Assembly (NCBI RefSeq): GCF_016595795.1
Contig: NZ_JAENHN010000045.1
Span: 1-64,000, forward strand
Source of the DNA: Clostridium yunnanense
GTDB lineage: Bacteria; Bacillota; Clostridia; Clostridiales; Clostridiaceae
Direction: 5' to 3'
DNA: 64,000 nucleotides
Position 1 is the stretch's first letter; each line of letters starts with the position of its first letter. Position numbers and translations under genes: made by a program. Shown here piece after piece: positions 29,525 to 39,109 of this stretch. The notes beneath the pieces are model-generated. The model ran no database searches and had not been told where the DNA came from. It worked only from the letters and a program-made list of their open reading frames with translations.

Positions 29525-30616
29525 ATGTCTAAATACTTTAAAGTAATTTTTAGTATAATAATAGTCATACTAATCATAAGTGGCATTTTTTATTTATTTT
29601 ATAATTACAATTCGAACCGTTATATTAAGCAAAGGAAAATATCAGATATACATATAGGTGTTGTCCAAAGTACCCAAAATGAAAATATAGGATATATTTC
29701 TTTTTACGATGAAAAACTCAATTTTTTAGACGAGAAAAAGCTCCCCTTTGGAGATATGGGGGATCAGACAAGAGTTCCTTATTTAAGTAACAATAATTTT
29801 TATATAGTTCCTCTTGGCCTTGGCAATAAAAAGGATTTAAAAACTATTGTCAAATTTGATTTGAATACTGGAAAATACAAGTCCTTCAATATAAGTCAGC
29901 CAGCAGTCTTAATGTTTACAGTAAATAATAGTGATGTATACACTACCAATACACTCAATTTTATCGGACACATAACTAAATGCGATACTACAACTGGTAA
30001 ACTTTACGAATGGCAAAAGGAAGGAGTTATAATCTCTTCGCTAAAATGCTATGACGATATTTTATATGCATGGGCCACCATCAGTAAAAATAACCTTAAT
30101 ACTCCATATCTATTTGTTTTCGACACTAAAGAATTAAAGTTATTAAAACAAATTCCTTTAAATGGATGTGGCACACAGCAGCTTGATTCTTATAAGGTTG
30201 GCAACGATATTTACTTTACGAACAATCTAGATATTAAAGGAAATGACCAGTCAAAAATTTTAAGTAAATTCAATGTTAAAACTGAAAAATTAGAAAATAT
30301 AGAGCTTGACGAATTTAATCCAAATCAGATAATTGAGTACGATGATAAACTTTATATCACTCATTGCAATCCTTACTCCGCTAATCTCAATAAAATTACT
30401 ATTTTCGATCCTAAGACTGGCAGTAAGAAGTTGATTGAAATGAAAAGCGTTATGGTTCAAACCATAAAATACAAGGATTATTTGTATAGTCAAGATATGC
30501 AGAACCTATATGTTTATGATATAAAAAATCTTAATTTAATAAAGAAAGTAGATATAAATAAAGATAGAAAATCTTATCAATCACGTTTTTACATTGGTGG
30601 ATTCTTTGTAAACTAG
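29525..30616 (+). CDS. membrane-anchored putative beta-propeller protein
   Basis: A 363-residue protein with one N-terminal membrane segment (about 6-28) and an extracytoplasmic domain made of repeated beta-hairpins ending in short polar turns (FDLNTGKYKSF, CDTTTGKLYEW, FDTKELKLLKQ, FDPKTGSKKLIEM). This resembles a WD/PQQ/YVTN-like propeller of about seven blades. No family name or function can be given. The ATG at 29525 follows GAGGTG; the longer upstream frame lacks an RBS. It is a single gene closed by a terminator. Confidence 0.75.
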   Translation: MSKYFKVIFSIIIVILIISGIFYLFYNYNSNRYIKQRKISDIHIGVVQSTQNENIGYISFYDEKLNFLDEKKLPFGDMGDQTRVPYLSNNNFYIVPLGLGNKKDLKTIVKFDLNTGKYKSFNISQPAVLMFTVNNSDVYTTNTLNFIGHITKCDTTTGKLYEWQKEGVIISSLKCYDDILYAWATISKNNLNTPYLFVFDTKELKLLKQIPLNGCGTQQLDSYKVGNDIYFTNNLDIKGNDQSKILSKFNVKTEKLENIELDEFNPNQIIEYDDKLYITHCNPYSANLNKITIFDPKTGSKKLIEMKSVMVQTIKYKDYLYSQDMQNLYVYDIKNLNLIKKVDINKDRKSYQSRFYIGGFFVN

Positions 30617-30627
30617 TCTTATAGCAC

Positions 30628-30671
30628 GAGTTTGAAGGTACTTATCCAATGTTACCTACAAACTCTTTTTT
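30628..30671 (+). terminator. terminator after the propeller-like gene
   Basis: Arms built from GAGTTTG plus AAGGTA and TTACCT plus CAAACTC, followed by six T residues. Confidence 0.8.
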
Positions 30672-30705
30672 ATTTAACTAAACAAGGTGGCTTCAGCTAC
30701 TTATC

Positions 30706-31989
30706 TTAAGCGTCCCTGTTTATTCTTTCCTCACATTCACTAGAAACATTGCTTTTGCTTTCAACTCTCTCCTTTTTCTCCACCTTTTTAAGAAAGTACA
30801 TTGATAATGAACCAAATAACATAAGAGCAGCCACCATAATCCAAGCATACTGAAAATTAACAAAAGTAATTACACTTCCCATTACCAGCGGTCCGGTGGC
30901 AAAACCAGCACCCATAAAAAGAAAAAATAGTGAGTTTACTCTACCAAGGTACTGTTTAGGAGTACGCTCAGCTATATAGTTATTTGAATTTATAGTTACT
31001 AAAATCTCTCCAATAGTCATTATAATTATTGCTGCAACGAAAATCGATATATATCTATTAACAGCAAACATTCCAAATGCTATAAAGTATAAGATACCAC
31101 CCACAAACATGCTTTTCAAAGGATAAGTTTTTTCTGTTATGGATGTTAGTATTGGTGTAAGAACTATCACTGTTATTGCATTAATGCTAAACAAAGAAGA
31201 AAAAACACCTACTCCACCTTTACCAAATACCTCCACAGTTTGTAAAGGGAGCAAGAAGTTCCATTGAACATAGCAAAAATAGTATACTAACATAATTAGA
31301 GAAAATACTACTATTACTGGGTTCTTGATAATGAATGAAAATATAGAGCCACTACTATCAGCTTTTGCGTCTGGAATTTCATTTTTAGCTAATGATAAAT
31401 TAGGCTTAACCTTTCCTCTAACAAAAAAGAAAACCATCATTGTAGATATCATTGTGCTTGCTGCATCTAATATAAATAGGATGTTCAAATAGTTACTACT
31501 AAACAGAATACCTCCTATCATAGGACCTATTGCCAAACCTAGATTTGAACCTAGATACATCAACGAATAAGCATTTTTCATTAATGGTTTTGGAGTAATT
31601 GATGGTACCACAGCATTAAATGCTGGCGTTGCTAGTGCATACAGGTTTGAAGCTATTACTATAAGTACAGCAACTGCAACTGTAGGTTTCATAAATCCAC
31701 AAGTTAAGTAAAGAATTGATCCTAAAGATTGAAATATTACAATTATTCTCTTGCTTCCAAATCTATCGACTAAGCTACCACCTACAACTAAAAATGGAGC
31801 TTGCGATAATATTGCTATTGTGGTAAATAATCCCGCTTCATACTTTGAAAATCCTATCTTTTGGGTTAAAATCAAGGTCATTAGTGGAACTATGAAACTA
31901 CCCATTTTATTTATTATAGTTGAAATGAAAAGTACATATATATCCTTAGGTAACCCTTTGTATACTGACAAATGTCTTTTTATATCCAA
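30706..31989 (-). CDS. MFS transporter
   Basis: A 427-residue membrane protein with about 12 hydrophobic segments and the MFS motif A variant GGSLVDRFGSKRIIV between TM2 and TM3, plus motif C-like NLGLAIGPMIGG in TM5. It belongs to the drug:H+ antiporter-like group; substrate unknown. The start is a TTG preceded by AAGGAGG. The last 20 residues are charged. No regulator is adjacent, so it stands alone. Confidence 0.85.
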   Translation of the reverse strand: MDIKRHLSVYKGLPKDIYVLFISTIINKMGSFIVPLMTLILTQKIGFSKYEAGLFTTIAILSQAPFLVVGGSLVDRFGSKRIIVIFQSLGSILYLTCGFMKPTVAVAVLIVIASNLYALATPAFNAVVPSITPKPLMKNAYSLMYLGSNLGLAIGPMIGGILFSSNYLNILFILDAASTMISTMMVFFFVRGKVKPNLSLAKNEIPDAKADSSGSIFSFIIKNPVIVVFSLIMLVYYFCYVQWNFLLPLQTVEVFGKGGVGVFSSLFSINAITVIVLTPILTSITEKTYPLKSMFVGGILYFIAFGMFAVNRYISIFVAAIIIMTIGEILVTINSNNYIAERTPKQYLGRVNSLFFLFMGAGFATGPLVMGSVITFVNFQYAWIMVAALMLFGSLSMYFLKKVEKKERVESKSNVSSECEERINRDA

Positions 31990-32137
31990 GAAAATGTCCT
32001 CCTTTTGTTGCTCAAAAATGTATTTTAATTATACACCAAATTCACTGTTTTTACACTTTTTGTTATTATACAATGAAAGCCAGCTTGAATGTAATATCAA
32101 AGCCGACTTCTAAATATCTACAAATTATATACTTCTC

Positions 32138-33775
32138 CTATCTAGCATCCTGCATACCTAGACTGACTGCATCAGCATAAGTCCCATCACTAAACCCTGG
32201 ATTACTATTTATAAAGTCTGAATATACTTTATCATATTCTTTTGTTTTATCATAAGAATCTTTTTTATCTGTGCCGCTACTTATAGTCAATAATTTGTCT
32301 CCAACTCTAAAATTTTCTCTAAATAACTTCTCTATTCTTTTAATCCAATGATCAATTAATTCTTTAGGCTCGTTACAGAACACTTCATAAATATCAATCT
32401 TGGGTTCATCACCACTCCAAAGCTTTTTATTGAATGAATATATTTTAAATATCCCATCCGCTAAATCCAAAAGCTTCGCAGCTTCTATAACCTGTTCTCT
32501 TCTATTTCTTCTGTATTTTTGTTTTTCTGTATTACCTTTTATATTTAAAGAATCAGTATTTATTTGTGACAATAAGTGTTTTTTTAAACTTTCATCAAGA
32601 TATTTAAGTTCAAATAAATTCTGTATATCCTTTGAGTTTATTGAAACAGATATATTATTTTCTTCACACATTAATATCGCATCGCCATATACTATAAACT
32701 TTCCATTTCCTAAAAATTTATTTATATACTTAGCATTAGGTGTCCAGTTATAATGCTGAAGGATATATTTTCTTCCATTACAAATATCCAAAACCTGAAT
32801 AAAATTTTGTTCCATGGTATTAAGACGTGTAAGGAAGGTATCCTTGTTTCCATATATTTCTTCCACTCTACCTCTCTCAGTAATATACAAAGCTAACGGT
32901 AGTCCCTTGTTTTTCGATATCCAATCATCTAGCTTGGCTTTATTTGCACTACAATCAAACAACTGCCCCTCCATTTCATTTTCCCAGGTATTAAAGTTTT
33001 CTTCATAAATTATAGCACTGGATTTGTTTACCACTATCCAACTTCTTATTATTTCTGCACTTACTTCTTGCTCAAATAATTTACATTTATCATTTAAGCG
33101 TATTAAGTCTTCTATTTCCTTAGGATATAAGGCACAATAATTATACTTATCTTCATATCTATATTCCCTTTTTACAACTATAAATTTATTTTTATCTTCT
33201 GCATATAATCCTACAAACTTTTCTCTTTTCATTTCAATTAAATTAGGCTTGTATGTATTAGTAAACTCTCCAACCTCTAAGTCAGTGCTTTCAATTATTT
33301 CAACCGTTTTCAAGTGATTATCGATTCTAATATAGTATTTCTTATTTCTATAACTATCTCTGCAAACATCCATTTGTTCTATATAAAATAAGATCTCGAA
33401 AACTTCATATCTTTCAATTATTAATTTTTCATTGGATTTATCTTTATAGAAATAAAATTCTTTATATGGTATGTTTTTAAATCTATCATCCAAATATATA
33501 TTTATTTTGCCATTTTCATCATACACTGAAAAGTCAAAATTAAAGTACTCAGCTAGCGTACCTTCTTCGTCTCTTGAACAAAAACAATTTTTTCTGCTTC
33601 CAGCTTGTAACGAAACCTTGAATTGTCCAACCTCTATATTCGGAAATATACCAGTTATTAAGTTTTTCCTTATCTTTCTAATTAGATTTTTAAATTCTAA
33701 ATAGTTCAGCGGTTTCTTAGGATTGCTTATTTTTTGCTGATTAATTGTAAGATTATATTCTTCTAATTTACTCAT
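32138..33775 (-). CDS. large hypothetical protein
   Basis: A 545-residue protein with no signal peptide or membrane span and no motif I recognise. It is rich in charged and aromatic residues. The N-terminal 250 residues look like mixed beta strands (repeated FYFYKDKSNEKLIIERYEVFE-like runs). The region 420-500 is helical and basic (KQKYRRNRREQVIEAAKLLDLADG), and the tail is polar. AAAAGGTGAGG upstream of the ATG and clean codon use support a real gene. It is not in an operon. Confidence 0.7.
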   Translation of the reverse strand: MSKLEEYNLTINQQKISNPKKPLNYLEFKNLIRKIRKNLITGIFPNIEVGQFKVSLQAGSRKNCFCSRDEEGTLAEYFNFDFSVYDENGKINIYLDDRFKNIPYKEFYFYKDKSNEKLIIERYEVFEILFYIEQMDVCRDSYRNKKYYIRIDNHLKTVEIIESTDLEVGEFTNTYKPNLIEMKREKFVGLYAEDKNKFIVVKREYRYEDKYNYCALYPKEIEDLIRLNDKCKLFEQEVSAEIIRSWIVVNKSSAIIYEENFNTWENEMEGQLFDCSANKAKLDDWISKNKGLPLALYITERGRVEEIYGNKDTFLTRLNTMEQNFIQVLDICNGRKYILQHYNWTPNAKYINKFLGNGKFIVYGDAILMCEENNISVSINSKDIQNLFELKYLDESLKKHLLSQINTDSLNIKGNTEKQKYRRNRREQVIEAAKLLDLADGIFKIYSFNKKLWSGDEPKIDIYEVFCNEPKELIDHWIKRIEKLFRENFRVGDKLLTISSGTDKKDSYDKTKEYDKVYSDFINSNPGFSDGTYADAVSLGMQDAR

Positions 33776-34054
33776 CTCTAATTCCTCACCTTTTAAAATA
33801 ATACTTTAACTTATATATAAGATTACTCCTTTTAAAGTAATCTGTATGTGCAGCATAAACTTAATTTCTTTATTCAAAGCTTAAAATATTTTAGGATAAT
33901 CTTTAACACAGCTTATATATCTTTAATATGGTTTTTACAATGTAAATTTTAACATATTTTCATATTTACTCAAACTACTACAACACCACTGACGCTACAT
34001 TTTGTATAAAATCTTTCCCAATTAATTTGCCATTACCATTATAAAGCCAAAATA

Positions 34055-34118
34055 GACTCATCTATTAATAGATAATCCTTTATTTTGATACTTTTGGATT
34101 ACTATAAATAGATGAGTC
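34055..34118 (-). terminator. hairpin downstream of the ykuS-like gene
   Basis: GACTCATCTATT (34055-34066) pairs perfectly with AATAGATGAGTC (34107-34118), with a second inner stem (ATAATCC/GGATTACTAT). A short T run follows on the minus strand. Confidence 0.6.
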
Positions 34119-34156
34119 CTAATTAGTGTTTCTTTAAAGAAATCACTTATTAATTA

Positions 34157-34417
34157 TTATTTAGTTGTTCTTTGCTGAATTGCGTTCTTTACTTCTTCTG
34201 GTGTCAAGCCACTTGCGTTAATAACCGGAACACTTGTTGAAGTATCACTAAATCCCATCATATCTGTGTTATAGTCTGATGTAACAAGCGCATCGTAGCT
34301 ATCACACTTAGATACATTGTTCTTAAAATCTCCGCCTAAAATTTCTACTGAAAATCCTTGACCACTTAAATAGTCAGCAATCATAGATAAACCTTGTTCT
34401 ACACCAATCTTTTTCAT
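34157..34417 (-). CDS. YkuS family (UPF0180) protein
   Basis: An 86-residue protein matching the UPF0180/YkuS family: the N-terminal KKIGVEQGLSMIADYL and the central DYNTDMMGFSDTSTSVPVINASGLTPEEV are characteristic. Function is not established. GAGGTG precedes the ATG. Confidence 0.88.
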   Translation of the reverse strand: MKKIGVEQGLSMIADYLSGQGFSVEILGGDFKNNVSKCDSYDALVTSDYNTDMMGFSDTSTSVPVINASGLTPEEVKNAIQQRTTK

Positions 34418-34644
34418 ATGTTTTCACCTCTTCTTCATTTTTCCTACTCATTTTCCCCTCTAAAAGATGTGAGTATACATGTTTATTTTTGTAAAAGTTT
34501 TTTCTTCTTATAATAAACATAAATCACTACAATGAATTAAATTAAGTCAACATTAATTTCACTCCATATATTAAATAAAAAACCGTTATATTTTATTGAT
34601 AAATATTAGTCCTATTATACAGAAAATTGCTCCAACAACTTTAT

Positions 34645-35376
34645 TCATCCCTCAATATTTGCCAATGCCTTTTTAATATACTCGTAAAGTTCACTGCTCA
34701 TTCCATTCCCTTTTGCAGCTTGTGGATTATCCATATAATAAAGCTCTGCTGAGTGTATAATTTCGGAGTCTCCTCCAGTAAAAAAGTTAATTCCTTCTTG
34801 CCACTGCTTTGCAAGTTTAATTACTTTTACATCATCAACTGGTGTACCATTATCCATTTCAGCTTGAAAAGAACTTATAATATTACTCCAACTTTCAAAA
34901 GTCTCGCTACCGTTATTTTGATTTAGTATATCATATTGTTTCTTAAGTTTAAGCTGTTGTTCTTTAGTAAAATATTTTTTTTGATTTCTAATTAATTCTA
35001 TTGAATTTATGAATTGCACTAAGGAAGGTCTCTGCCATGACTTAAATACATCTAGCAATTCACTAAGCTCACTTCTTAGTTGGTCCTTGAGCCTTATCTC
35101 CTCTTCTAATCTTTTAAGCTGCATCTCTATGACATCAATTGGATTATACTTTGGATTTTCAAGAAACTGTTTTATTTCATCCAAAGAAAAATCCAATTGT
35201 TTAAGTGACATAATCTGCTGAAGTTTAATTATATCTCCTTCTGAATAAAGACGATGCCCCGCATCATTGCGAAAACTAGGAGAAAGTAGTCCAATTTCAT
35301 CATAATGATGAAGAGTTCTAATAGTAAGACCAGTAAGTTTAGACAACTCTCCAACCTTCCAATTTTTATCCTGCAC
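34645..35376 (-). CDS. MerR family regulator with TipAS-like domain
   Basis: An approximately 243-residue MerR protein. The N-terminal winged helix reads KVGELSKLTGLTIRTLHHYDEIGLL (about 6-30), followed by a coiled coil (80-110) and a C-terminal region with KKYFTKEQQLKLKKQY typical of TipAS effector domains, which bind amphipathic antibiotics or other ligands. The start is unsure: the frame opens with GTG at 35385, and a second GTG at 35376 has better spacing from AGAAG. It lies 50-60 bp after hslO on the same strand. Two MerR-type promoters lie before hslO, so it probably regulates its own operon. Confidence 0.85.
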   Translation of the reverse strand: MQDKNWKVGELSKLTGLTIRTLHHYDEIGLLSPSFRNDAGHRLYSEGDIIKLQQIMSLKQLDFSLDEIKQFLENPKYNPIDVIEMQLKRLEEEIRLKDQLRSELSELLDVFKSWQRPSLVQFINSIELIRNQKKYFTKEQQLKLKKQYDILNQNNGSETFESWSNIISSFQAEMDNGTPVDDVKVIKLAKQWQEGINFFTGGDSEIIHSAELYYMDNPQAAKGNGMSSELYEYIKKALANIEG

Positions 35377-35425
35377 TGTTATCACTTCTCTTTCTTTCTA
35401 CAGATTAAATATTTAATTTAATATA

Positions 35426-36280
35426 TTAAATCAAAGGCTTTAAATCATCAGAATTAAAGCTGTGTTTTTTTCCGCAAACATTGCATACTATCTCCATTGA
35501 CTTACCTTGGTTAAGTGCATCCATAATTTCTTCCTTATCTAATGAATATAGCATTGGATAAAACATTTCCTTTGAGCATCCACAGAAGAACCTAACTTCA
35601 TTAGTTTCCATAACTTCAATATCTTCAAATAGGGAAATTAGAATTTTATTAAGATCCTCATTCTTTTCTAACAGAACGTGCTGATTTTCTTTTATAATTT
35701 CTTTTACACTATCAATAATTCCTTCTGAAGCCTCAGGAAGAAGCTGTACCATTATACCTCTACATAGAATAATTTCATTGTTTTCATTATATAATAAATT
35801 TACTGAGAAAAATGTATCAGTCTGCTCACTTTGATTAAAATAATAGGAAAAATCATCAACAATATTTCCATAAGGCATATCTGTTATACCAGTAAATATG
35901 CTATTCATACCCAAATCTTTAAGTACTTGAATACACCCTTTATCACCTATTAATTGTTTTATAGACATTTGTTCAATTTTATGTAAATCTGAGTTTAATA
36001 ATTGATCATTAATAAAGCCACGAACATTACCATAAGAATCACAGTCAGCAAAAACTTTATAATTTCTATTACTTGCATTAACTTTTATACTTATTCTCTG
36101 ATTACCCTTTAGAATTCCTGATATTAAGGCTGTAATTGTTAGAGTTTTCCCAAGTGCAGTTTTTAATAACTTACTAATATTTTTATTGTTACAGACTTCT
36201 TTTATCATATTAGTATTGTCCATAAATAAGATTCTAACTTGCTTGTTATATGCTAAGGTCTTTACAATGTATTCTTTCAT
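35426..36280 (-). CDS. hslO: Hsp33 family redox-regulated chaperone
   Basis: A 284-residue Hsp33. The N-terminal domain carries the LGKTLTITALISGILKG region, and the redox switch is the C-terminal four-cysteine zinc site, FFCGCSKEMF and VCNVCGKKH (CxC...CxxC). In Hsp33, oxidation releases zinc and activates chaperone holdase function, so this protects unfolding proteins during oxidative stress in the cytoplasm. It is followed by a MerR/TipAS regulator. Confidence 0.93.
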   Translation of the reverse strand: MKEYIVKTLAYNKQVRILFMDNTNMIKEVCNNKNISKLLKTALGKTLTITALISGILKGNQRISIKVNASNRNYKVFADCDSYGNVRGFINDQLLNSDLHKIEQMSIKQLIGDKGCIQVLKDLGMNSIFTGITDMPYGNIVDDFSYYFNQSEQTDTFFSVNLLYNENNEIILCRGIMVQLLPEASEGIIDSVKEIIKENQHVLLEKNEDLNKILISLFEDIEVMETNEVRFFCGCSKEMFYPMLYSLDKEEIMDALNQGKSMEIVCNVCGKKHSFNSDDLKPLI

Positions 36281-36336
36281 TTCTAAATAGATCCTTTCTT
36301 AACTTATTCAACTATAAAAATAGCTTTAGTCTTTTC

Positions 36337-36367
36337 ACTATACTTCTACCCTTACGTAAGGTTCTAA
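36337..36367 (-). promoter_or_regulatory. MerR-type promoter P2 of hslO-merR
   Basis: Minus strand: TTAGAA (36362-36367), 19-bp spacer, TATAGT (36337-36342). The spacer contains the perfect palindrome CCTTACGTAAGG (36350-36361). A 19-bp spacer with a central palindrome is the hallmark of MerR-activated promoters. Confidence 0.6.
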
Positions 36368-36381
36368 TAGCTGTTAAACAA

Positions 36382-36412
36382 ACTATACAACCTAACGTAA
36401 GGTGAGGTGCAA
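36382..36412 (-). promoter_or_regulatory. MerR-type promoter P1 of hslO-merR
   Basis: Minus strand: TTGCAC (36407-36412), 19-bp spacer, TATAGT (36382-36387), with the palindrome ACCTTACGTTAGGT inside the spacer. It stands 45 bp upstream of P2 and shares the same operator sequence. Confidence 0.75.
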
Positions 36413-36437
36413 GATTTTTTTTTAAGCCAAAAAAAAT

Positions 36438-36464
36438 TTCTCTCAGCTAACTAAACCGAGAGAA
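36438..36464 (-). terminator. terminator of the GNAT gene
   Basis: TTCTCTC and GAGAGAA arms with a run of eight T on the minus strand, directly after the GNAT gene ending at 36486 and before the MerR-type promoters. Confidence 0.75.
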
Positions 36465-36485
36465 TATAAAAATCTATATATTATT

Positions 36486-36944
36486 TTAAGTACTACGAAT
36501 CCACTCATATTTTATGTCATTTAGATTTTCTTCATTGTCATTTCCTTTTTCTATTATCTTAAATCCATTATTCTCATAGAATCTTTGTGCTTTCTCATTG
36601 ACTTCAAAAGTGAACAAAGTTAATCTGCCTTTAGATTTGTTTTTTGCAATATCAACAAACTTTTTACCTAGCCCTTTTCCTTGATAACCTATATGAATAT
36701 ATAGTTGATTTATTTCATTTTCGTTAAAGGCTAATATGCCTATCACTCTGTTTGTATTAATATCAATTGCAATATATATTTCATTATCTATATTCAGTAT
36801 ATTATTTAAGAAATTCACATGATTTTCAAAGGAATGCATTTCTTTTTGACCTATTGCTCTTTCTTTGCTTTTCCTCCATATACTAACGGTGTCTTCTGCG
36901 TATATTTCGCTGTATTCTATTATCTTAATATTTGCATTGTTCAA
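36486..36944 (-). CDS. GNAT family N-acetyltransferase
   Basis: A 152-residue GNAT. The acetyl-CoA binding motif A reads QLYIHIGYQGKGLGKKFVDIAK, and the C-terminal FEVNEKAQRFYENNGFKIIEKG completes the fold. The acceptor substrate is unknown. The start is a TTG with a strong GGAGGAG five bases upstream. Confidence 0.88.
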   Translation of the reverse strand: MNNANIKIIEYSEIYAEDTVSIWRKSKERAIGQKEMHSFENHVNFLNNILNIDNEIYIAIDINTNRVIGILAFNENEINQLYIHIGYQGKGLGKKFVDIAKNKSKGRLTLFTFEVNEKAQRFYENNGFKIIEKGNDNEENLNDIKYEWIRST

Positions 36945-37106
36945 TATTACTCCTCCATTTTAATTCCCACTATTTCTCTATCATGTGATAACAAAATCTC
37001 ATATATACTGAAATCGTTGATATGAAACAATATCTGATTATTACTTACCTAAAGTTCCACCCTTTAAGTCCACCTTTTAAAGTATACTATACTTTCACTA
37101 ATATAG

Positions 37107-38195
37107 CTAAAGATTATACTCTCCAAGATAATCTACTTTGAATTTATCAATTGAATCATATATAACCACCTGCATACCTAATTTGTCATACTCATGTCTA
37201 TAAATTTCCATAGCTTCAGAGAATGCATTTGAGAATTCCTCTAAATTTTCAGCCTGAAAATCTTTCATCAGATTAATTAAGGCTGTTCCTCTACTAATAT
37301 GCATTTCGTTATAAAAATTATGACAACTGACGCCTGAGGAGAATGCCAAAAATTTATCATTATTCTCCAGTGCATATTGTATTTTGTTTCTCCAGTTTGA
37401 CCAAACTTCTTCATAGGTTCCCTTAAGATTATCTTTTGTAGGAACTGGCTTATCAATGATTTCTTCTGCTATCTCATCATATAAATCCCTAACGATCTTA
37501 ATAAGTATTGCTGTAGCTTGTTTAATTTCAAATACTGATTTTGCTAAGATTACATTATTGAAATATCTTTCAAAATCCTTAGGCACTCTCTCCATCACCA
37601 TAAGCTCTTCTAGTTGACGCTTTACTCCAAGTTTAAAATAATTATGGTTGAGATAGCACACAGTATTAGTCAAGTTATTTATAACATCTCCAGATAACTT
37701 TCTAACAATCCCTATTTCATCTTCTAGCATCATTTGCCCATATGAAAGTATTGAATCATCTAGATGTTTTTTCGTTTTTTTAAGCATTTCTGGATTCATT
37801 GAACCATTAATAATATTCAATGCCTTTTCTCTTAATTTCATAAATCTTTCTACACATTCATTATTCCTTGAATAAACTATATCAACATCTATAGCGTGAG
37901 ATGCAAAGGTGTTGTCAAACTTTGCCATGTCCTCGAGTTTTGTCCACGTGGATCCATAGAAATCATATCCTATATCATCTAATATGAAACACTTTGAAAA
38001 TCCCCAGCCCCTATCATTATTTAAAACTACTAAAAGATCCAAATCTGATTTTTCATAAAAATCACCGGTAAAAAATGATCCACAGATGCCAATTAAATCA
38101 ATATCATTTTCATATTCATTACGGACCTTCTGTATTAATATATTTATCAACTCTTTATTCTTCTGCTTTAGTTTATTTATCATCACTTCATTCAT
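37107..38195 (-). CDS. nucleotidyltransferase-domain protein
   Basis: A 362-residue protein whose N-terminal domain has the motif GSFFTGDFYEKSDLDLLVV (about 40-58) with the two catalytic aspartates and a third likely in HAIDVDIVY (about 100). The C-terminal 240 residues are helical and resemble the HEPN-like or kanamycin-nucleotidyltransferase-like C domain. The target could be a small molecule or a nucleotide; nothing nearby tells. RBS AGGAGAGG. Confidence 0.75.
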   Translation of the reverse strand: MNEVMINKLKQKNKELINILIQKVRNEYENDIDLIGICGSFFTGDFYEKSDLDLLVVLNNDRGWGFSKCFILDDIGYDFYGSTWTKLEDMAKFDNTFASHAIDVDIVYSRNNECVERFMKLREKALNIINGSMNPEMLKKTKKHLDDSILSYGQMMLEDEIGIVRKLSGDVINNLTNTVCYLNHNYFKLGVKRQLEELMVMERVPKDFERYFNNVILAKSVFEIKQATAILIKIVRDLYDEIAEEIIDKPVPTKDNLKGTYEEVWSNWRNKIQYALENNDKFLAFSSGVSCHNFYNEMHISRGTALINLMKDFQAENLEEFSNAFSEAMEIYRHEYDKLGMQVVIYDSIDKFKVDYLGEYNL

Positions 38196-38390
38196 TCTTA
38201 CACCTCTCCTCAGCTTCAGTAGCTGTTTAAATCCTAATTACTTATATCTATGTATAAATTTTAATATCTCTTATAATGAAAATAAAAGAGAATAGTTTTT
38301 TCTATATTATTCTTTATATATAACTTCTAAATCTATTAGAACATTTATACTTAAATTATATTGAGGTTTTACACTTTCCTATACAGTAAA

Positions 38391-38421
38391 AAGCTACCAC
38401 CCATCATGTGAGTAGTAGCTT
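38391..38421 (-). terminator. terminator of the CD3324-like gene
   Basis: AAGCTAC pairs with GTAGCTT, with an inner AC/GT extension; TTTTT follows on the minus strand. Confidence 0.75.
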
Positions 38422-38425
38422 CAAA

Positions 38426-38695
38426 CTATCGTTCTTTTTTATATATAATCTTTTTAATACTGCTATCAGAAAGATAAAACTCTTCAGCTAAACTGCTAAT
38501 AGTTTGACCATCTATATACTTTTTATATATTTCAGCATTTCTATTCTTTAGATAATCTCTGTTATTAGATTTCTCTCCCCACTTTTTCCTGTTTTCAGGA
38601 CAGGATGGAATGTATATATATTCACCTTGGATATATTTTTGAATCTCCTTAATTAAATCCTCTGGCAAAACACTATCAACTCTTACATATTTCAT
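38426..38695 (-). CDS. CD3324 family protein (HTH)
   Basis: An 89-residue protein of the CD3324 family found across clostridia. The conserved N-terminus VLPEDLIKEIQKYIQGEYIYIP, the middle KKWGEKSNNRDYLKNRN and the C-terminal helix-turn-helix (TISSLAEEFYLSDSSIKKII) are all present. It is presumed to bind DNA; targets are unknown. RBS AGGAGC. Confidence 0.85.
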   Translation of the reverse strand: MKYVRVDSVLPEDLIKEIQKYIQGEYIYIPSCPENRKKWGEKSNNRDYLKNRNAEIYKKYIDGQTISSLAEEFYLSDSSIKKIIYKKER

Positions 38696-38769
38696 AACGC
38701 TCAGCTCCTTAAATTTACTATTAAAACTAAGGAAGCAAAGCCTGTATATGCATGATTCTATTTTATAAA

Positions 38770-38834
38770 AGCGACTTAAATTTATCTCTGTGCAAATTGT
38801 CGCTAAAAGTCATACTAACAGACTTTGCACAGAG
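38770..38834. other. interlocking inverted repeats upstream of the CD3324-like gene
   Basis: Two stems overlap: AGCGAC (38770-38775) with GTCGCT (38799-38804), and CTCTGTGCAAA (38786-38796) with TTTGCACAGAG (38824-38834). They can form either as alternatives or as a pseudoknot. A third stem, AAAGTC/GACTTT, lies inside. The region is 75-140 bases before the start codon at 38695. Confidence 0.45.
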
Positions 38835-39109
38835 AATTTTGAGCAATTCTTTATACATTATATTATAATTCATAGTAACACCTCTCATTAAAATCAATTT
38901 ACTTTAGTCAATAAATCACTTACTTATTTAAAGAAGTATTTTGCTTCTTTATCGATTACAATTATAACATATTTATCCAATAAACATCTATTTTTTAATG
39001 ATCTTTTAGTTAAATTCTGAAACAGCAATACTTTATACACACATAATTATGGTATAATATGTAATTGATATATTACAACTAAGTTATATTTACTGCAAAG
39101 GAGTTCAAA

